This document shows, piece by piece, positions 7,552 through 14,865 of a DNA stretch of 38,189 nt (its first letter is position 1; every line of letters starts with the position of its first letter). Origin of the DNA: an uncultured Caulobacter sp. (GTDB lineage Bacteria; Pseudomonadota; Alphaproteobacteria; Caulobacterales; Caulobacteraceae). The notes below the pieces were generated by a model. That model had not been told where the DNA came from and made no database searches. It saw only the letters and a program-made list of their open reading frames with translations. A program made the translations under genes and the position numbers. The stretch lies in NCBI GenBank assembly GCA_937925635.1, contig CALALX010000096.1, positions 1 to 38,189 on the forward strand. The letters run 5' to 3'.

Positions 7552-8253
7552 ATGGATTTCCCGCAACCGCTCACCTGCGGCGTTCTGGTCAGCCGCTACA
7601 AGCGCTTCTTCGCCGATGTGGTGCTGGAGAGCGGCGAGGCGATCACCGCCCATTGCCCGAACCCCGGCGCGATGCTCGGCCTCAACATGCCGGGCCTGAC
7701 GGTCTGGCTGTCGAAATCGGACGACCCGAAGCGGAAGCTGGCCTGGACGCTGGAGATGGTCGAGGACCGCGGCGCGCTGGCCGGGGTGAACACCCTGCAT
7801 CCCAATCGCCTGGTCGCCGAGGCGCTGGCGGCGGACGCCATTCCCGAGGTCGCCGGCTACGACGTGCATCGCCGCGAGGTGAGGTACGGCGACGCCAGCC
7901 GCGTCGACTTCCTGCTGGAAAAAGGGACTGGCGAGCGCTGCTGGCTGGAGGTCAAGAACTGCCACCTGCGCCGTGAGGGGGCGCTGGCGGAATTCCCGGA
8001 CTGCGTGGCGGCGCGATCGACGAAGCACCTGAAGGAACTGGAGGCCATGGTCGCGGCCGGCGACCGGGCCGTGGTGCTGTTCACGGTCCAGCGGGAGGAC
8101 TGCGAAGGCTTCAGCGCCTGCCGCGAGCTCGACCCCGCCTTCGCGGCGGCGCTGGAGCGGGCGGCGGACGCGGGGGTCGAAGTGCTGATCTACGGTTGCG
8201 AGATCAGCCCGGTGGCGATCATTCTGCGCCAAAGGATGGCGTGGATCCGATGA
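7552..8253 (+). CDS. sfsA: SfsA DNA/RNA nuclease-fold protein
   Basis: 233-residue SfsA homologue. Conserved parts are LVSRYKRFFADV (OB-like N-terminal domain), AHCPNPGAM, NTLHPNRLVAEAL, and the C-terminal restriction-endonuclease-like core with SRVDFLLE, CWLEVKNCHL, FPDCVAARSTKHLKEL, where Asp, Glu-x-Lys mark a PD-(D/E)xK-like site. Named for sugar fermentation stimulation in E. coli; the molecular role is uncertain and nucleic-acid binding or cleavage is inferred from fold. The ATG at 7552 has no Shine-Dalgarno sequence, suggesting a very short or absent leader. Its TGA overlaps the ATG of the methyltransferase by four bases, so the two are translationally coupled. Confidence 0.95.
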   Translation: MDFPQPLTCGVLVSRYKRFFADVVLESGEAITAHCPNPGAMLGLNMPGLTVWLSKSDDPKRKLAWTLEMVEDRGALAGVNTLHPNRLVAEALAADAIPEVAGYDVHRREVRYGDASRVDFLLEKGTGERCWLEVKNCHLRREGALAEFPDCVAARSTKHLKELEAMVAAGDRAVVLFTVQREDCEGFSACRELDPAFAAALERAADAGVEVLIYGCEISPVAIILRQRMAWIR

Positions 8254-8963
8254 CCGACGGCTGGAACGAGTCCGCACAATCCTGGATCGCCAGCCTTGGC
8301 GAGGAGGGCGACTTCAGCCGCCGACATGTGCTCGACGGCCCGATGACGGCGCGGGTCGCGGCGTTGGGGTCGCCGCTTCGCGCGCTGGACGTCGGCTGCG
8401 GCGAGGGGCGGTTCTGCCGGGTGATGCAGGCGATGGGGATGACGACGGTCGGCGTCGACCCGACCGTGGCGCTGATCGAAACCGCCCGCGGGCTCGATCC
8501 GGACGGCGACTACCGCGTCGGCCGCGCCGAGGCGCTGGAGTTCGAGGATGGGAGCTTCGACCTGGTGGTCAGCTACCTGACGCTGATCGACATCCCGGAC
8601 CTCGCCGCCGCGGTCGCCGAGATGGCGCGCGTGCTGAAACCCGACGGCCGGCTGCTGATCGCCAACCTGACGAGCTTCAACACCGCCGGCTTGGGTGCGG
8701 GTCTCGGCTCCTCCTGGGGGCCGGACGGCGCCTACCGCTTCAGCCTCGACGGCTATCTCGACGAACGGCCGCAGTGGGTCGAATGGAGCGGCATCCGCAT
8801 CGTCAACTGGCACCGGCCGCTGGAGACCTACATGTCCCTGCTGCTGGACGCCGGCCTGACCCTCACCCACTTCAGCGAACCCGCCCCGACCGGCGGCGAT
8901 CCGGCGACGGTGGACCGCTACCGCCGCGCGCCGTGGTCGATGGTGATGGAGTGGCGGAAGTGA
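8250..8963 (+). CDS. Class I SAM-dependent methyltransferase
   Basis: 237 residues with a Rossmann-like methyltransferase core: motif I ALDVGCGEGRFC (about 45-56), acidic motif II GVDPT, motif post-I YRVGRAEALEFEDGSFD and motif IV-like LVVSYLTLIDIPD, then ARVLKPDGRLLIANL. It fits the Methyltransf_11 group. The substrate cannot be told; the C-terminal part (WHRPLETYMSLLLDAGLTL, then PWSMVMEW) resembles small-molecule or biotin/ubiquinone-type methylases. It overlaps sfsA by ATGA and the next reading frame by GTGA, so all three form one coupled unit. Confidence 0.9.
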   Translation: MTDGWNESAQSWIASLGEEGDFSRRHVLDGPMTARVAALGSPLRALDVGCGEGRFCRVMQAMGMTTVGVDPTVALIETARGLDPDGDYRVGRAEALEFEDGSFDLVVSYLTLIDIPDLAAAVAEMARVLKPDGRLLIANLTSFNTAGLGAGLGSSWGPDGAYRFSLDGYLDERPQWVEWSGIRIVNWHRPLETYMSLLLDAGLTLTHFSEPAPTGGDPATVDRYRRAPWSMVMEWRK

Positions 8964-9313
8964 AATATCCCTCCCTTGAGGACCTGGTCGACAAGAAGCG
9001 GGGAATGGGGCCCCTCGACCGGCGCGGCCAGCTGCTGACGCTCCTGGTCGGCGTGGCCGCGATGGTTGCCATCGGCTGGTCAAAGTTCGAAGGCGTCCGC
9101 GCTGGCCGCCCTTTGGTTCGGGCCGTTCTGGAAGCGAGCGACATCACCGGCGCCGAGGTACGCTACACACTCCTCGCCGGTTGCCGCCGTGGCTCTACGG
9201 GCTTTCGCTGGCGTTCTGCTACGAAGCACGGAACCGCCTGTTCAAGCACCTGGCCACGGCCCACCGTAGAACTCTCCGTCGCACACGGCGACCCGATCCC
9301 GCCGCCCCGTTGA
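8960..9313 (+). CDS. Small membrane protein, probably frameshifted
   Basis: GTG at 8960 overlaps the methyltransferase stop as GTGA, the same coupling used upstream. The frame gives 117 residues: a charged start (KYPSLEDLVDKKRGMG), then a hydrophobic segment (QLLTLLVGVAAMVAIGW). From about 9095 the signal weakens and codon third positions lose G/C. Good coding character reappears in a different frame at about 9180-9270, encoding PPWLYGLSLAFCYEARNRLF and ending at TAG 9337-9339; the third frame also has a hydrophobic stretch (LAALWFGPFW) near 9100-9140. The simplest reading is one small multi-pass membrane gene with one or two indels, as a pseudogene or sequence error. Family not recognised. 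Confidence 0.45.
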   Translation: MKYPSLEDLVDKKRGMGPLDRRGQLLTLLVGVAAMVAIGWSKFEGVRAGRPLVRAVLEASDITGAEVRYTLLAGCRRGSTGFRWRSATKHGTACSSTWPRPTVELSVAHGDPIPPPR

Positions 9314-9320
9314 ACTTCCG

Positions 9321-9329
9321 TGCTATAGT
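9321..9329 (+). promoter_or_regulatory. Extended -10 upstream of map
   Basis: TGCTATAGT: TATAGT (5 of 6 to TATAAT) with an upstream TGn, 55 bases before the map start. No -35 at standard spacing. It matches the string before cysE. If used, map has its own promoter inside the decayed end of the preceding gene. Confidence 0.4.
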
Positions 9330-9383
9330 CGCAACATAGACGCTTCGCCCGCCCTCCCCGGCGTGGCCGGAAGGACCCGCAGT

Positions 9384-10211
9384 ATGAGCACCATGGACAG
9401 CGTTTCGGACGCGGAATACCGCACCGGCGCGATCAAGATTCACGGCCCCGAGGGCTTCGAGGGCATGCGCAAGGCCGGCCGGCTGGCCGCCGAATGCCTC
9501 GACATGCTGATCCCGCACGTCGTCCCCGGCGTGACCACCGAGCATCTCGACACCCTGGCCCGCGAGTTCGTGCTCGACCACGGCGGCCTGCCCGCCTGCC
9601 TCGGCTACAAGGGCTACATGCACACGGTGTGCATCTCGACCAACCACGTCGTCTGCCACGGCATCCCCGGCGACCGGCAGCTGCGCGAGGGCGACATCGC
9701 CAACATCGACGTCACCGTCATCGTCGACGGCTGGCACGGCGACACCAGCCGCATGTACGGGGTCGGCGAGGTCTCGCCCCGCGCCCGCCGGCTGGTCGAG
9801 GTGACCTATGAGGGCCTGGCCCAGGGTCTGTCGGTGATCAAGCCGGGCGCCACCTTCGGCGACATCGGCCACGCCATTCAGAAGTACGTCGAGAGCCAGC
9901 GCTGCAGCGTCGTGCGCGACTTCTGCGGCCACGGCCTGGGCAAGGTCTTTCACGACAGCCCCAACGTCCTGCACTTCGGCCGGCCCGGCGAGGGCCCGGT
10001 GCTGAAGGAAGGCATGTTCTTCACCGTCGAGCCGATGGTGAACCTGGGCAAGCCCCAGGTGAAGGTGCTGAGCGACGGCTGGACGGCGGTGACCCGAGAC
10101 AAGTCGCTATCGGCCCAGTGCGAGCACAGCTGCGGCGTGACCAAGGACGGCGTCGAGCTGTTCACCGCCTCGCCGGCCGGGCTGTTTCAGCCGCCGATGC
10201 AGGGAAGCTGA
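9384..10211 (+). CDS. map: Type I methionine aminopeptidase
   Basis: Removes the N-terminal Met from nascent proteins; essential cytosolic metalloenzyme with a pita-bread fold. The 275-residue product shows all five metal ligands: Asp109 (NIDVTV), Asp120 (GDTSRM), His183 (CGHGLG), Glu216 (TVEPM) and Glu247 (CEHSC), plus the substrate-site His92 (VVCHGIPG). ATG at 9384 is preferred: GGAAGGA lies 8-9 bases upstream, while the GTG at 9363 has none. The N-terminal extension of about 20 residues is short and lacks the zinc finger of some relatives. Often next to radC in Caulobacterales-like genomes, as here, with a repeat pair between them. Confidence 0.97.
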   Translation: MSTMDSVSDAEYRTGAIKIHGPEGFEGMRKAGRLAAECLDMLIPHVVPGVTTEHLDTLAREFVLDHGGLPACLGYKGYMHTVCISTNHVVCHGIPGDRQLREGDIANIDVTVIVDGWHGDTSRMYGVGEVSPRARRLVEVTYEGLAQGLSVIKPGATFGDIGHAIQKYVESQRCSVVRDFCGHGLGKVFHDSPNVLHFGRPGEGPVLKEGMFFTVEPMVNLGKPQVKVLSDGWTAVTRDKSLSAQCEHSCGVTKDGVELFTASPAGLFQPPMQGS

Positions 10212-10216
10212 TCAGC

Positions 10217-10263
10217 CCTGCGTGCTTCGCGACGCGGACCTGAGGGTCCGCTCCTCAGCATGA
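10217..10263 (-). repeat. Intergenic repeat element, copy 1 (inverted)
   Basis: About 47 bases. Read on the minus strand it is TCATGCTGAGGAG, a GCGGACC/GGTCCGC hairpin around CTCA, then GCGTCGCGAAGCACGCAGG. It matches copy 2 in arms (CTGAGGA at one end, GCGTC-CGAAG-ACGCA at the other) with a different hairpin tip. This layout resembles a mobile intergenic repeat common in Caulobacterales. Confidence 0.65.
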
Positions 10264-10291
10264 CGAAGGTTGGCGGGCTCTGCTGAGTTCG

Positions 10292-10335
10292 CCATCCTGA
10301 GGAACGAGCCTCAAGCGAGCGTCACGAAGGACGCA
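10292..10335 (+). repeat. Intergenic repeat element, copy 2
   Basis: About 44 bases: CCATCCTGAGGA, a weaker internal stem (CGAGCCTCAAGCGAGC), then GTCACGAAGGACGCA. It is in opposite orientation to copy 1, 28 bases away, so the pair can fold into one long stem between map and radC. Apart from these elements, 10212-10394 contains no gene. Confidence 0.65.
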
Positions 10336-10394
10336 TTGCGCAACCCTCACGCGCACAGCATCATGACGCCCGCAATAGGCATTCACGGGCTGCC

Positions 10395-11084
10395 ATGCCG
10401 GACACATCGCCTCCCCCCCACCAGCTCGGTCATCGCGAGCGGCTGCGTGATCGCGCCCTGAAGACGCTGGACGCGGTGGCGGATTATGAACTGCTCGAGC
10501 TGTTCCTGTTCCGCACCTTCCCGCGCGGCGACATCAAGCCGGTCGCCAAGGCGCTGCTGGGACGGTTCGGCTCGCTCGGCGCGGTGGCGACGGCCTCGGT
10601 CGAAGACCTGCGCGGCGTGGCCGGCATCGGCGAGCAGGCGGCGCTGGACCTGCGGCTGCTGGGCGAGGCGACCCTGCGCATCGGTCGGGAAACGATCCGC
10701 AAACGCACGGTGATCGGCTCCTGGAGCGCCCTGCTGGCCTATGTGAAGGTCGCGCTGGCCAACGAACCGCGCGAGCAGTTCCGGGTGCTGTTCCTCGACA
10801 AGAAGAACCAGCTGATCCTCGACGAGATCCAGAACCGCGGCACCGTCGACCACGCGCCGGTCTACGCCCGCGAGGTCATGCGCCGGGCGCTGGAGCTGTC
10901 GGCCAGCTCGGTGATTCTGGTGCACAACCATCCGAGCGGCGATCCGACGCCCAGCGGGGCCGACATCGACATGACGCGCCAGATCGTCGACGCCGGCCGC
11001 GCGCTGCGGATCAGCGTCCACGACCACCTGATCGTCGGCCGCGAGGGCGTGGCCAGCTTCAAGGCGCTGGGGCTGTTCCGGTGA
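10395..11084 (+). CDS. radC: RadC family JAB-domain protein
   Basis: 229 residues with an N-terminal helix-hairpin-helix-like region (about 25-95, including LRGVAGIGEQAALDL) and a C-terminal JAB/MPN metalloprotease-like domain (about 105-229). The zinc motif is complete: His177 and His179 in VHNHPSGDPTPSGAD with Asp190. Named a DNA-repair protein in older annotation, but that role is doubtful; the chemistry is unknown. The last 26 bases overlap the convergent end of msrQ. The ribosome site is weak, and the ATG at 10395 follows the repeat pair. Confidence 0.95.
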   Translation: MPDTSPPPHQLGHRERLRDRALKTLDAVADYELLELFLFRTFPRGDIKPVAKALLGRFGSLGAVATASVEDLRGVAGIGEQAALDLRLLGEATLRIGRETIRKRTVIGSWSALLAYVKVALANEPREQFRVLFLDKKNQLILDEIQNRGTVDHAPVYAREVMRRALELSASSVILVHNHPSGDPTPSGADIDMTRQIVDAGRALRISVHDHLIVGREGVASFKALGLFR

Positions 11085-11682
11085 GCGCCCGTCGCTTCCG
11101 CGCCGCCTCCCACAGCCGCCAGCCGAGCAGCGCCGCGACGATGCCGGCGTAGATCAGCGGCGGCCGGTGATCGGCCTTCACCAGCATGTAGTAGTGCAGC
11201 ACGCCCAGGGGGACGATCAGGTAGGTCAGCCGGTGCAGCTGTCGCCAGCGGCCTGGACCGAGCTTGCGCAGCGCCCGGTTGGTCGAGGTCGCGGCCAGAG
11301 GGACCAGCAGCACGAAGGCGATCATGCCGACGGTGATGAACGGCCGCTTGAGGATGTCCTTGCCGATCGCGGCCCAGTCGAACCACTGGTCGGTGACGAC
11401 GTAGTTCAGCAGGTGCAGCAGCAGGTAGCTGAAGGCGAAGACTCCGACCGTCCGCCGGAAGCGGATCAGGACCGGCATCCTGAAAATCCGCGCCGCCGGG
11501 GTGATCGCCAGGCCCACGATCAGCAGCCGCAGACCCCAGACGCCGAGTTGGCGGATCAGGGTCTCGATCGGATTCGCGCCCAGCTCGCCGGCGAACACCC
11601 GCCAGGCCAGCCAGACGATCGGCGCGAAACAGGCCAGCCAGACGACGCCGTAGGCCGCCCGGCCGCGCAGCAGTCGGTCCAT
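11059..11682 (-). CDS. msrQ: MsrQ heme-containing membrane subunit
   Basis: 207-residue inner-membrane cytochrome-b-like subunit (ferric-reductase-like transmembrane family) that passes electrons from the quinone pool or a flavin reductase to MsrP. About six hydrophobic segments are visible, with likely heme His in SYLLLHLLNYV, QLHRLTYL and GVLHYYML. The motif RRTVGVFAFSY is family-typical. Its ATG shares one base with the MsrP stop (TGATG), so the pair is coupled. The 3' end overlaps radC by 26 bases on the opposite strand, so transcripts of the two genes would be complementary there. Confidence 0.95.
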   Translation of the reverse strand: MDRLLRGRAAYGVVWLACFAPIVWLAWRVFAGELGANPIETLIRQLGVWGLRLLIVGLAITPAARIFRMPVLIRFRRTVGVFAFSYLLLHLLNYVVTDQWFDWAAIGKDILKRPFITVGMIAFVLLVPLAATSTNRALRKLGPGRWRQLHRLTYLIVPLGVLHYYMLVKADHRPPLIYAGIVAALLGWRLWEAARKRRALTGTAPAP

Positions 11683-12608
11683 CAGTAGAACTTCTTCAGG
11701 TCCATGCCGCGGTACATCCCCGCGACCTGCTCGGCGTAGCCGTTGAACATCAGGGTGTCGCGGCGGCGGAACTCGCCGATGCGGCGCTCGGTGGCCTGCG
11801 ACCAGCGCGGATGATCGACGTTCGGATTCACGTTCGAAAAGAAGCCGTACTCCTGCGGCGCCGAGGCGTTCCAGGCGGTGCGCGGCTGCTTCTCGACGAA
11901 ACTGATCCGCACAACGCTCTTGATGCTCTTGAAGCCGTACTTCCAGGGCACGACCAGCCGCATCGGGGCGCCGTTCTGGTTGGGGAGCGTTTCGCCGTAC
12001 AGGCCGACGGCCATGATGGTGAGGGGATTCATCGCCTCGTCGATGCGCAGGCCTTCTCGATAGGGCCAGTCCAGCACCGCGCGGCGCTGGCCCGGCATCT
12101 CGGCCGGACGATAGAGGGTCTCGAAGGCGACGTACTTCGCCCGGCTGGTCGGCTCGTAGCGCTTGAGGAGATCGGCCAGCGGCACGCCGAGCCAGGGAAT
12201 GACCATCGACCAGCCCTCGACGCAGCGCAGGCGGTAGATTCGCTGCTGCAGCGGGTTGCCGCGCAGGAAATCGGCCAGGTCGTAGGTTCCCGGCCGGGCG
12301 CAATGCCCATCGATCTTCACCGTCCAGGGCCGGGTCTTCAGCGCGCCGGCGTTGCGGGCCGGGTCATCCTTGTCGACGCCGAACTCGTAGAAGTTGTTGT
12401 AGCCGGTGATATCCTGACGGGTGTTGGGCGGTTCCTCCGTGGAATAGGGGCTGGCGATTCCCTTGAGGCCCGTCGCGGCCTTGGCCGCGCCGCCGCCGAG
12501 CGCGAGGCCGGCGCCGGCGATCCCGGTCATGAACTCGCGGCGGCGCAAATACAGGCCCTGCGGCGTGACGTCGTTTTCGGTCAGGTCTCCGCCTTGACGG
12601 ATCAGCAT
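11682..12608 (-). CDS. msrP: MsrP molybdenum-dependent methionine sulfoxide reductase
   Basis: 308-residue periplasmic catalytic subunit that repairs Met-sulfoxide in envelope proteins with electrons from MsrQ. A Tat signal is present (RRREFM at 22-27, then a Gly/Ala-rich hydrophobic run to about 45). The oxidoreductase molybdopterin-binding domain fills the rest, with the molybdenum ligand Cys129 in YRLRCVEGWSM; also NNFYEFG near the mature N-terminus and GAPMRLVVPWKYGFKSIKS, both family signatures. GGAGAG 5-6 bases before the ATG at 12608 is a good ribosome site. No separate promoter could be placed, though TTGACTC occurs on this strand at 12662-12668. Confidence 0.97.
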   Translation of the reverse strand: MLIRQGGDLTENDVTPQGLYLRRREFMTGIAGAGLALGGGAAKAATGLKGIASPYSTEEPPNTRQDITGYNNFYEFGVDKDDPARNAGALKTRPWTVKIDGHCARPGTYDLADFLRGNPLQQRIYRLRCVEGWSMVIPWLGVPLADLLKRYEPTSRAKYVAFETLYRPAEMPGQRRAVLDWPYREGLRIDEAMNPLTIMAVGLYGETLPNQNGAPMRLVVPWKYGFKSIKSVVRISFVEKQPRTAWNASAPQEYGFFSNVNPNVDHPRWSQATERRIGEFRRRDTLMFNGYAEQVAGMYRGMDLKKFY

Positions 12609-12755
12609 GGTTCTCTCCAGAGGGCCCGGCCCTGTGGATCACGACGGCGGCTTCACGGACGAGTCAATTGGTCGGCGCCGTTTCGTGAAACAATGCCTGG
12701 GCCGCGTTGTCCCGGCAGGGGTCGCGCGAGATTCGGCAAAGCGACCGCCGATTCC

Positions 12756-13376
12756 CTATGCCGCCGCCTCCCATTCCAGGAACTCCGGCGTCGACAACAG
12801 CGTGTTGCTATAGGCCGCCGCCTTGCCGTCCGCGTCGCCGTAAGCGGCCAGGTCCACGCCGTAGCCGCGAAAGCGCGTCGCGACCGGCGTGTAGAAGGCG
12901 TCGGCGATCGACCAGTCACCGAACAGGAAGGGACCGCCGGACCGCGCCAGGCATTCGATCCAGACCTGCACGATCCGGCGCACGTTGGCCTGTGCGCCGT
13001 CTGAAAGGTCCCTGGTCGTCACGAGGCCGAGGTCCATCGGACACTCGCGGCGCAGGTCGCCGAAGCCGCTGTGCATCTCCGCCGCCACCGACCGGGCCAT
13101 CGCGCGCTGCGCCGGGTCCGCCGGCCACAGCTTCGCCGCGGGGAAGCGCTCGGCCAGGTATTCGCAGATGGCCAGCGAATCCCAGATCGTCAGCCCCTGG
13201 TCCTTCAGCACTGGCACCAGTCCAGAAGGCGAGTGCTTCAGAATCTCGGCCGTCGAGGTCTCGACCTCGCGCAGCTGGACCAGCGTCTCCACGAACGGCG
13301 CGCCCGTCCGCCTCAGCACGAGCCAGGGCCGCAGCGACCAGGTGGACCACTTCTTCGTGCCGACGACGATTTCCAT
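12756..13376 (-). CDS. Glutathione S-transferase family protein
   Basis: 206 residues with an N-terminal thioredoxin-like domain and a C-terminal all-helical domain. The first helix has STWSLRPWLVL, in which a Ser near residue 11-14 is the usual glutathione-activating residue of this bacterial subgroup. SGLVPVL has the cis-Pro and IWDSLAICEYLAERFP binds the glutathione gamma-Glu. The C-terminal motif FGDWSIADAFYTPVATRF carries the N-capping Asp. The substrate is unknown; a detoxification or dehalogenase-like role is possible. Start at 13376 chosen for AGGGGGC upstream and because homology begins there; a longer frame to 13427 is unsupported. Divergent from the MFS array. Confidence 0.92.
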   Translation of the reverse strand: MEIVVGTKKWSTWSLRPWLVLRRTGAPFVETLVQLREVETSTAEILKHSPSGLVPVLKDQGLTIWDSLAICEYLAERFPAAKLWPADPAQRAMARSVAAEMHSGFGDLRRECPMDLGLVTTRDLSDGAQANVRRIVQVWIECLARSGGPFLFGDWSIADAFYTPVATRFRGYGVDLAAYGDADGKAAAYSNTLLSTPEFLEWEAAA

Positions 13377-13477
13377 TCCCGCCCCCTGATCGCGCCACCC
13401 GTCCTTGCACGAGAGACTGACCCGCACGTAAGGTGCCTCAACAAATAGAACAAGCGTTTGACAGGGAGGTGTGTGGA

Positions 13478-14839
13478 ATGACCGACGCTACGGCGCCGGC
13501 CGAGGGCGGACTCGCCCAAGCCGTCCATGACGACTCCCTCGCCGTCGAACCGGTCACGCCACGCTATCGCGGCTACGCCCTGACCCTGCTGCTGGTCATC
13601 TACACGCTGAACTTCCTCGACCGGCAGGTGGTCAACATCCTCGCCGAGCCGATCAAGAACGACCTGGGCCTGAAGGACTGGCAGCTGGGCATGATGACCG
13701 GCCTGGCCTTCGCCATCTTCTACACCGTGCTCGGTCTGCCGATCGCCCGGCTGGCGGAGCGGACCAATCGCGCCTGGATCATCTCTGGCGCGATCGCGGC
13801 CTGGAGCGGCTTCACCATACTCTGCGGCGCGGCGGGCAACTTCACCCAGCTGATCCTGGCGCGGATCGGCGTCGGCATCGGCGAGGCCGGGTGCTCGCCG
13901 CCGGCCCACAGCCTCATCACCGACTATGTGCCGCCGGAGAAGCGCGCCTCGGCCATCGCCTTCTACTCGATCGGCACCCCGCTCGGCTCGCTGCTCGGCA
14001 TGGCCATGGGCGGGGTGATCGCCGATGCCTGGGGTTGGCGGGCGGCCTTTCTGGTCGCCGGCGCGCCCGGCATCGTCATGGCGCTGCTCGCCTTCTTCAC
14101 CCTCAAGGAACCCCGCAGGGCCCGGCCCAAGGGCCAGCCGCACGCCGGTCCCAGCGTCGTTGAGGCGTTGGGCGAGATTCTCAGCAAGAAGACCTTCTGG
14201 CTGATGGCCGTCGCCGCCTCGATCATCGCCTTCGCCGGCTACGGCAGCAGCGCCTTCATCGGCTCGTTCTACTTCCGCAACCACGCCGAGGAGGCCGCCG
14301 CGACGGCGGCGATGTTCGGCCTCAAGACGGCCGGCTTCCTCGGGCTCGCGCTCGGCCTGATCGGCGGTGTCGCGGGCATCATCGGCTCGGCGGTCGGCGG
14401 CCAGATCAGCGACCACTTCGCGAAAAAGGACCTTGGCGCCCGCATGACCATCCCGGCGATCGCGGCCGTGGCCGGCGCGCCCTTCTATCTGGCGGGCATG
14501 CTGTCCAGTTCGATGGTCGGGGCCATGGCCCTGCTGGCCATCCCGACCCTGCTCAACAGCATGTGGTACGGACCGGTCTACGGAAGCGTACAGGGCCTGG
14601 TCCGGCCGCAGAGCCGCGCCACGGCCGCCGCCGTGATCCTCTTCATCATCAACCTGATCGGCCTGGGCTTCGGCCCGCTGGCGGTCGGCATTCTCAGCGA
14701 CTGGTTCGCCGAGGGCCTGGGATTGGGCGCCGGCGAAGGCATCCGCTGGGCCTTGATCGCCTCCGCCGGCTCCGTCCTGCTGTCGAGCGTCCTGTTCTGG
14801 ATGGCGCGCGGCACGATCCGACAAGACACCGTCAGCTGA
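13478..14839 (+). CDS. Spinster-type MFS transporter, array copy 1
   Basis: 453 residues, 12 predicted membrane segments in two six-helix bundles. The first helix carries YTLNFLDRQVVNILAEPIK, then LGLKDWQLG, LGLPIARLAERTNR (motif A equivalent) and ARIGVGIGEAGCSPPAHSL, the conserved pattern of the Spinster-like MFS family. TM11 has LFIINLIGLGFGPLAVG. The C-terminus is TIRQDTVS, repeated with small changes in copies 2 and 3. Substrate unknown; the family includes lipid and organic-anion carriers. A strong GGGAGGT seven bases before ATG 13478 supports the start. It is the first of four tandem paralogues, 26 bases from the next. Confidence 0.93.
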   Translation: MTDATAPAEGGLAQAVHDDSLAVEPVTPRYRGYALTLLLVIYTLNFLDRQVVNILAEPIKNDLGLKDWQLGMMTGLAFAIFYTVLGLPIARLAERTNRAWIISGAIAAWSGFTILCGAAGNFTQLILARIGVGIGEAGCSPPAHSLITDYVPPEKRASAIAFYSIGTPLGSLLGMAMGGVIADAWGWRAAFLVAGAPGIVMALLAFFTLKEPRRARPKGQPHAGPSVVEALGEILSKKTFWLMAVAASIIAFAGYGSSAFIGSFYFRNHAEEAAATAAMFGLKTAGFLGLALGLIGGVAGIIGSAVGGQISDHFAKKDLGARMTIPAIAAVAGAPFYLAGMLSSSMVGAMALLAIPTLLNSMWYGPVYGSVQGLVRPQSRATAAAVILFIINLIGLGFGPLAVGILSDWFAEGLGLGAGEGIRWALIASAGSVLLSSVLFWMARGTIRQDTVS

Positions 14840-14865
14840 CCCGACTTGCAGGGAGTATCGCCTCG

